Part shown: in pieces, positions 61,749 through 64,000 of the stretch
How positions within the stretch are numbered: position 1 is the stretch's first letter
How the letters are laid out: each line of letters opens with the position of its first letter
Origin: Scandinavium goeteborgense
GTDB taxonomy: Bacteria; Pseudomonadota; Gammaproteobacteria; Enterobacterales; Enterobacteriaceae
Reading direction: 5' to 3'
Assembly: GCF_003935895.2 (NCBI RefSeq)
Contig: NZ_CP054058.1
Coordinates: forward strand, 2,089,177 to 2,153,176
Length of the DNA stretch: 64,000 nucleotides
Program-made: the position numbers and the translations under genes
The notes under the pieces: model-generated
What the model was told of the DNA's origin: nothing
Databases searched by the model: none
Seen by the model: the letters and a program-made list of their open reading frames with translations, nothing else

Positions 61749-63911
61749 ATGTTTAATCCATCTCGCTGGCGTAATATCGCCACCGCCAGAACACTTTTTG
61801 TGATGTTGTTTCTGGCGGGTATAGGGCTGATTATTTCCATTGTCTCTTTGCTGTATCTTTCCCAGCACCTGATTAGCAGCAAAACGAACGCCATTGACGC
61901 GCATCGTTCGGCACTTTCGGTGGACGGTGCGATTCAGACGTCGGTTAATCGCGTGCTGTCGCTGGTGGTGGATAACGCTATCTGGGACGACGCAGTGCAT
62001 AAAGTGTATCCGCCTACGCTGGATACCCGCTGGCTGTACGATACCTGGGGCGCTGGGTTTAAAATCAATAATCTCTACGACGGCACATTCGTGCTCGATG
62101 AACATTACCACGTGTTGTGGGGATCGTTTCACAGCCAGCCATTCAGCGAACGCAATCTGGATTTCTTCGGCGAGGGTTTAACCGCGCTGATTAAGAACCA
62201 TGCGGCGGAACTGGCGAGCGGTAAAAATATCTTTGCCGGTATAACCGAAACCCGCGAAGGCGTTGCGTTCGTCGGCATCGGCCTTATTCGCCCGATGACC
62301 AGCCGCCTACCGATATATGACGCCACCCGGCGTTATCTGGTCATTACCCGCCACCTGAACCCCGGCATTTTGAAAGATCTCGGGAATACCTTTCAGATTG
62401 CCAACCTGAATATGACCAAAGCCCAAAGCAGCGTCTACAGCGTGCCGCTGAAAAGCTCCGGAAATAAAGTGGTCGGCTACCTGAACTGGCAACCGCGCCT
62501 GCCGGGCGCGGAGGCGGTGATGGCGGCCTCGCCGGAGATCCGCCAAATTGTTGCTCTGGCGGTAGGGCTCATTTTGCTGTTTATTGTGCTGAGCAGTCTC
62601 GGTCTGTACAAACTGGCGCGTGGCGAGAAACAGGCGCGGGAAATCGCGCTCACCGACTGGCTGAGCCATCTGCCAAATCGCCGGGCGCTGATTGAGCATC
62701 TGGAAAAAGTCAGCCCGCGCGGCGATGAAGCGCTGAAAACGATGGTATTTATCGATCTTGATGGCTTCAAAGACGTGAACGACATCTACGGACACGACGT
62801 GGGCGACACGCTGATTGTGCACATCGCGCAAACCTTGCAGGCGCAAGTGCCGGTGGGCGGCATGTTAGCGCGGCTTGGCGGCGACGAGTTTGCGATGACC
62901 GTCAGCGGCGTGGAGTCCGGCCAAAAAGCAGCGGCCTTTGCGGGGAGCGTGCTGGATTATCTCAATAACCCGATTCGTCTCGGCGAACGCACCATCCACA
63001 TCAGCGCCAGTATCGGTATTGCCAGCGGCTCGCTGGCAAGCAGTCCCAGCTCCGAGCTGTTCCGTCGGGCGGATATCGCCATGTATCACTCTAAAATTAC
63101 CGGTAAAGGGCGCATCACGCATTACGACGCCGAGCTGAACAGCGCCAGGGAATATCAACTGAGCATTGAGAACGACATTCGTGACGGGCTGGATAACGAC
63201 GAATTCGACGTCTGGTATCAGCCGATTGTTGATGCGCGGACTCAGGTGATGACCGGCGTGGAGGCGCTGGTGCGCTGGCCACGGCGTCCGAAAGGGGAGC
63301 TGAAACCCGACGCGTTTATCGCTATCGCCGAAACCAGCGGGCTAATTTATTCCCTTGGCCAGTTCGTGCTACGCCGCGCCTGTTCGGATATGCAGGGGCT
63401 GGGTGATTTAAAGCTGTCGGTGAACATTTCCCCGGCGCAGTTCCGCGACCCGGAATTTGAAAACAAAGTCGCGCGGGTGCTGGAGACCTGCCATTTCCCG
63501 CCGTATCGCTTACAGCTGGAGGTCACCGAGACCTATGTCCTGGAAAACCCGGAGCGCGCCCGGGCGGCCATTTCTAACCTGAAACTGCTCGGTACCGCCG
63601 TGGCGCTGGATGATTTCGGCACCGGCTATTCGAGCATTGGTTATCTGCGGCGTTTTAATTTCGACACCATCAAAATCGACAAATCACTGGCCGGGCTGGT
63701 GGATAACGACGATCAGGCGGCGGCGTTGGTCGGCGGGACGATTCGCATCGCCAATGCGCTGGGCATGTCGGTGATTGCGGAAGGGGTCGAAAACGAGAAA
63801 CAGATGAAGCTGCTGCGATTGGCCGGGTGCGATCAGCTGCAGGGCTATTTGTTCAGTGAACCGATGCCGATAGCGTCGCTGCTGCAGTTGCGTCAGCAGC
63901 GACAGTGTTAA
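61749..63911 (+). CDS. CHASE4-GGDEF-EAL c-di-GMP turnover protein
   Basis: 720 residues. First helix at about 12-38, a periplasmic CHASE4 sensor (about 45-260, with LVVDNAIWDDAVHKVYPPTL), a second helix near 270-290, a GGDEF domain (LTDWLSHLPNRRALIEHL, active motif RLGGDEFAM) and an EAL domain (GVEALVRWP, then NISPAQFRDPEF, DDFGTGYSSIGYL and VIAEGVENEKQM). Both active sites look intact, so it may make or break c-di-GMP. GGAGGG lies 7 bases before the ATG at 61749. It follows mdtI by about 100 bases. Confidence 0.9.
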   Translation: MFNPSRWRNIATARTLFVMLFLAGIGLIISIVSLLYLSQHLISSKTNAIDAHRSALSVDGAIQTSVNRVLSLVVDNAIWDDAVHKVYPPTLDTRWLYDTWGAGFKINNLYDGTFVLDEHYHVLWGSFHSQPFSERNLDFFGEGLTALIKNHAAELASGKNIFAGITETREGVAFVGIGLIRPMTSRLPIYDATRRYLVITRHLNPGILKDLGNTFQIANLNMTKAQSSVYSVPLKSSGNKVVGYLNWQPRLPGAEAVMAASPEIRQIVALAVGLILLFIVLSSLGLYKLARGEKQAREIALTDWLSHLPNRRALIEHLEKVSPRGDEALKTMVFIDLDGFKDVNDIYGHDVGDTLIVHIAQTLQAQVPVGGMLARLGGDEFAMTVSGVESGQKAAAFAGSVLDYLNNPIRLGERTIHISASIGIASGSLASSPSSELFRRADIAMYHSKITGKGRITHYDAELNSAREYQLSIENDIRDGLDNDEFDVWYQPIVDARTQVMTGVEALVRWPRRPKGELKPDAFIAIAETSGLIYSLGQFVLRRACSDMQGLGDLKLSVNISPAQFRDPEFENKVARVLETCHFPPYRLQLEVTETYVLENPERARAAISNLKLLGTAVALDDFGTGYSSIGYLRRFNFDTIKIDKSLAGLVDNDDQAAALVGGTIRIANALGMSVIAEGVENEKQMKLLRLAGCDQLQGYLFSEPMPIASLLQLRQQRQC

Positions 63912-64000
63912 TTACTGGCCCGCCAGCGTTTCGAGTTTGTCCCGAAAACCGGTCACCGAAATCGCGCGGTTATCTGCCCGCCAGCGATCTTTCGCCGCCG
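63912..64000 (-). CDS. Unidentified gene, C-terminal end only (cut by window edge)
   Basis: 28 codons ending with the stop at 63912-63914, directly against the c-di-GMP gene stop. The C-terminal sequence is DRWRADNRAISVTGFRDKLE followed by TLAGQ. In E. coli the mdtI neighbour on this side is ydgD, a trypsin-like peptidase gene, so ydgD is possible by synteny; I do not recognise the sequence. Confidence 0.4.
   Translation of the reverse strand, partial: AAKDRWRADNRAISVTGFRDKLETLAGQ

Noticed and set aside
1..64000. tRNA, rRNA, CRISPR arrays, insertion sequences, prophage
   Set aside because: Looked for cloverleaf, repeat-spacer and transposase signals; none found.

Overview
The window is a chromosomal stretch from a member of the Enterobacteriaceae. 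Many proteins match Escherichia coli core genes closely (fnr, uspE, ogt, smrA, umuDC, bluR/bluF, ycgZ-ymgA-ariR, yajD, yaiL, ymjA, tqsA, mdtJI). Catabolic genes of the Klebsiella/Enterobacter/Kluyvera/Lelliottia kind are interleaved (gcd beside fnr, pca, mdc). The genus cannot be fixed from the sequence alone. No tRNA, rRNA, CRISPR array, insertion sequence or prophage was seen.

Region by region. 0-8 kb: PQQ glucose dehydrogenase (gcd, cut by the left edge), an MHS-type transporter, uspE, hiuH, fnr (with an FNR box) and ogt, then about 0.8 kb without a gene. 8-15 kb: smrA, then the beta-ketoadipate branch pcaR / pcaIJFBDC, with three PcaR-type 15-mers in the divergent promoter. 14.8-17.6 kb: a REP/BIME, a ParD-like protein overlapping a second methionine aminopeptidase, and a LexA-controlled umuDC. 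17.7-21.4 kb: an AT-richer accessory block (MFS exporter, two GNAT acetyltransferases, an APH-fold kinase). 21.5-30.6 kb: a PhnA-like membrane protein with a 24-residue partner, a DUF606 pair with its LysR regulator, and a xenobiotic-looking stretch (LysR, Cys-nucleophile hydrolase, NepI-like MFS, Vat-type acetyltransferase, ABM monooxygenase), then small lipoproteins.

30.7-42.3 kb: an omptin protease with an MFS partner, an LprI-like secreted protein, a second AT-rich potABCD set, a MipA/OmpV protein, and a tight three-gene operon (MASE1-PAS sensor, HdeD-like membrane protein fused to a permuted papain-like domain, DUF4105 protein). The last is the best candidate here for an undescribed system. 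An RcnB-like periplasmic protein follows. 42.5-47.5 kb: an EamA transporter and the blue-light circuit bluR/bluF/ycgZ-ymgA-ariR, with three TGTACA-pair operators and a LuxR-type gene at the end. 47.6-55.7 kb: mdcABCDEFGH for malonate decarboxylation, with convergent mdcR. 55.9-64 kb: a HipA-like kinase (yjjJ), yajD, an RluA-type synthase, yaiL, ymjA, tqsA, the mdtU leader peptide and mdtJI spermidine exporter, a CHASE4-GGDEF-EAL protein, and a gene cut by the right edge.

The genes fit a metabolically broad soil, plant or gut enterobacterium. Aromatic acids pass through protocatechuate to succinyl-CoA and acetyl-CoA (the dioxygenase pcaHG is not here), malonate is decarboxylated through an acyl-carrier protein, glucose is oxidised in the periplasm, and polyamines are both imported (potABCD) and exported (mdtJI).
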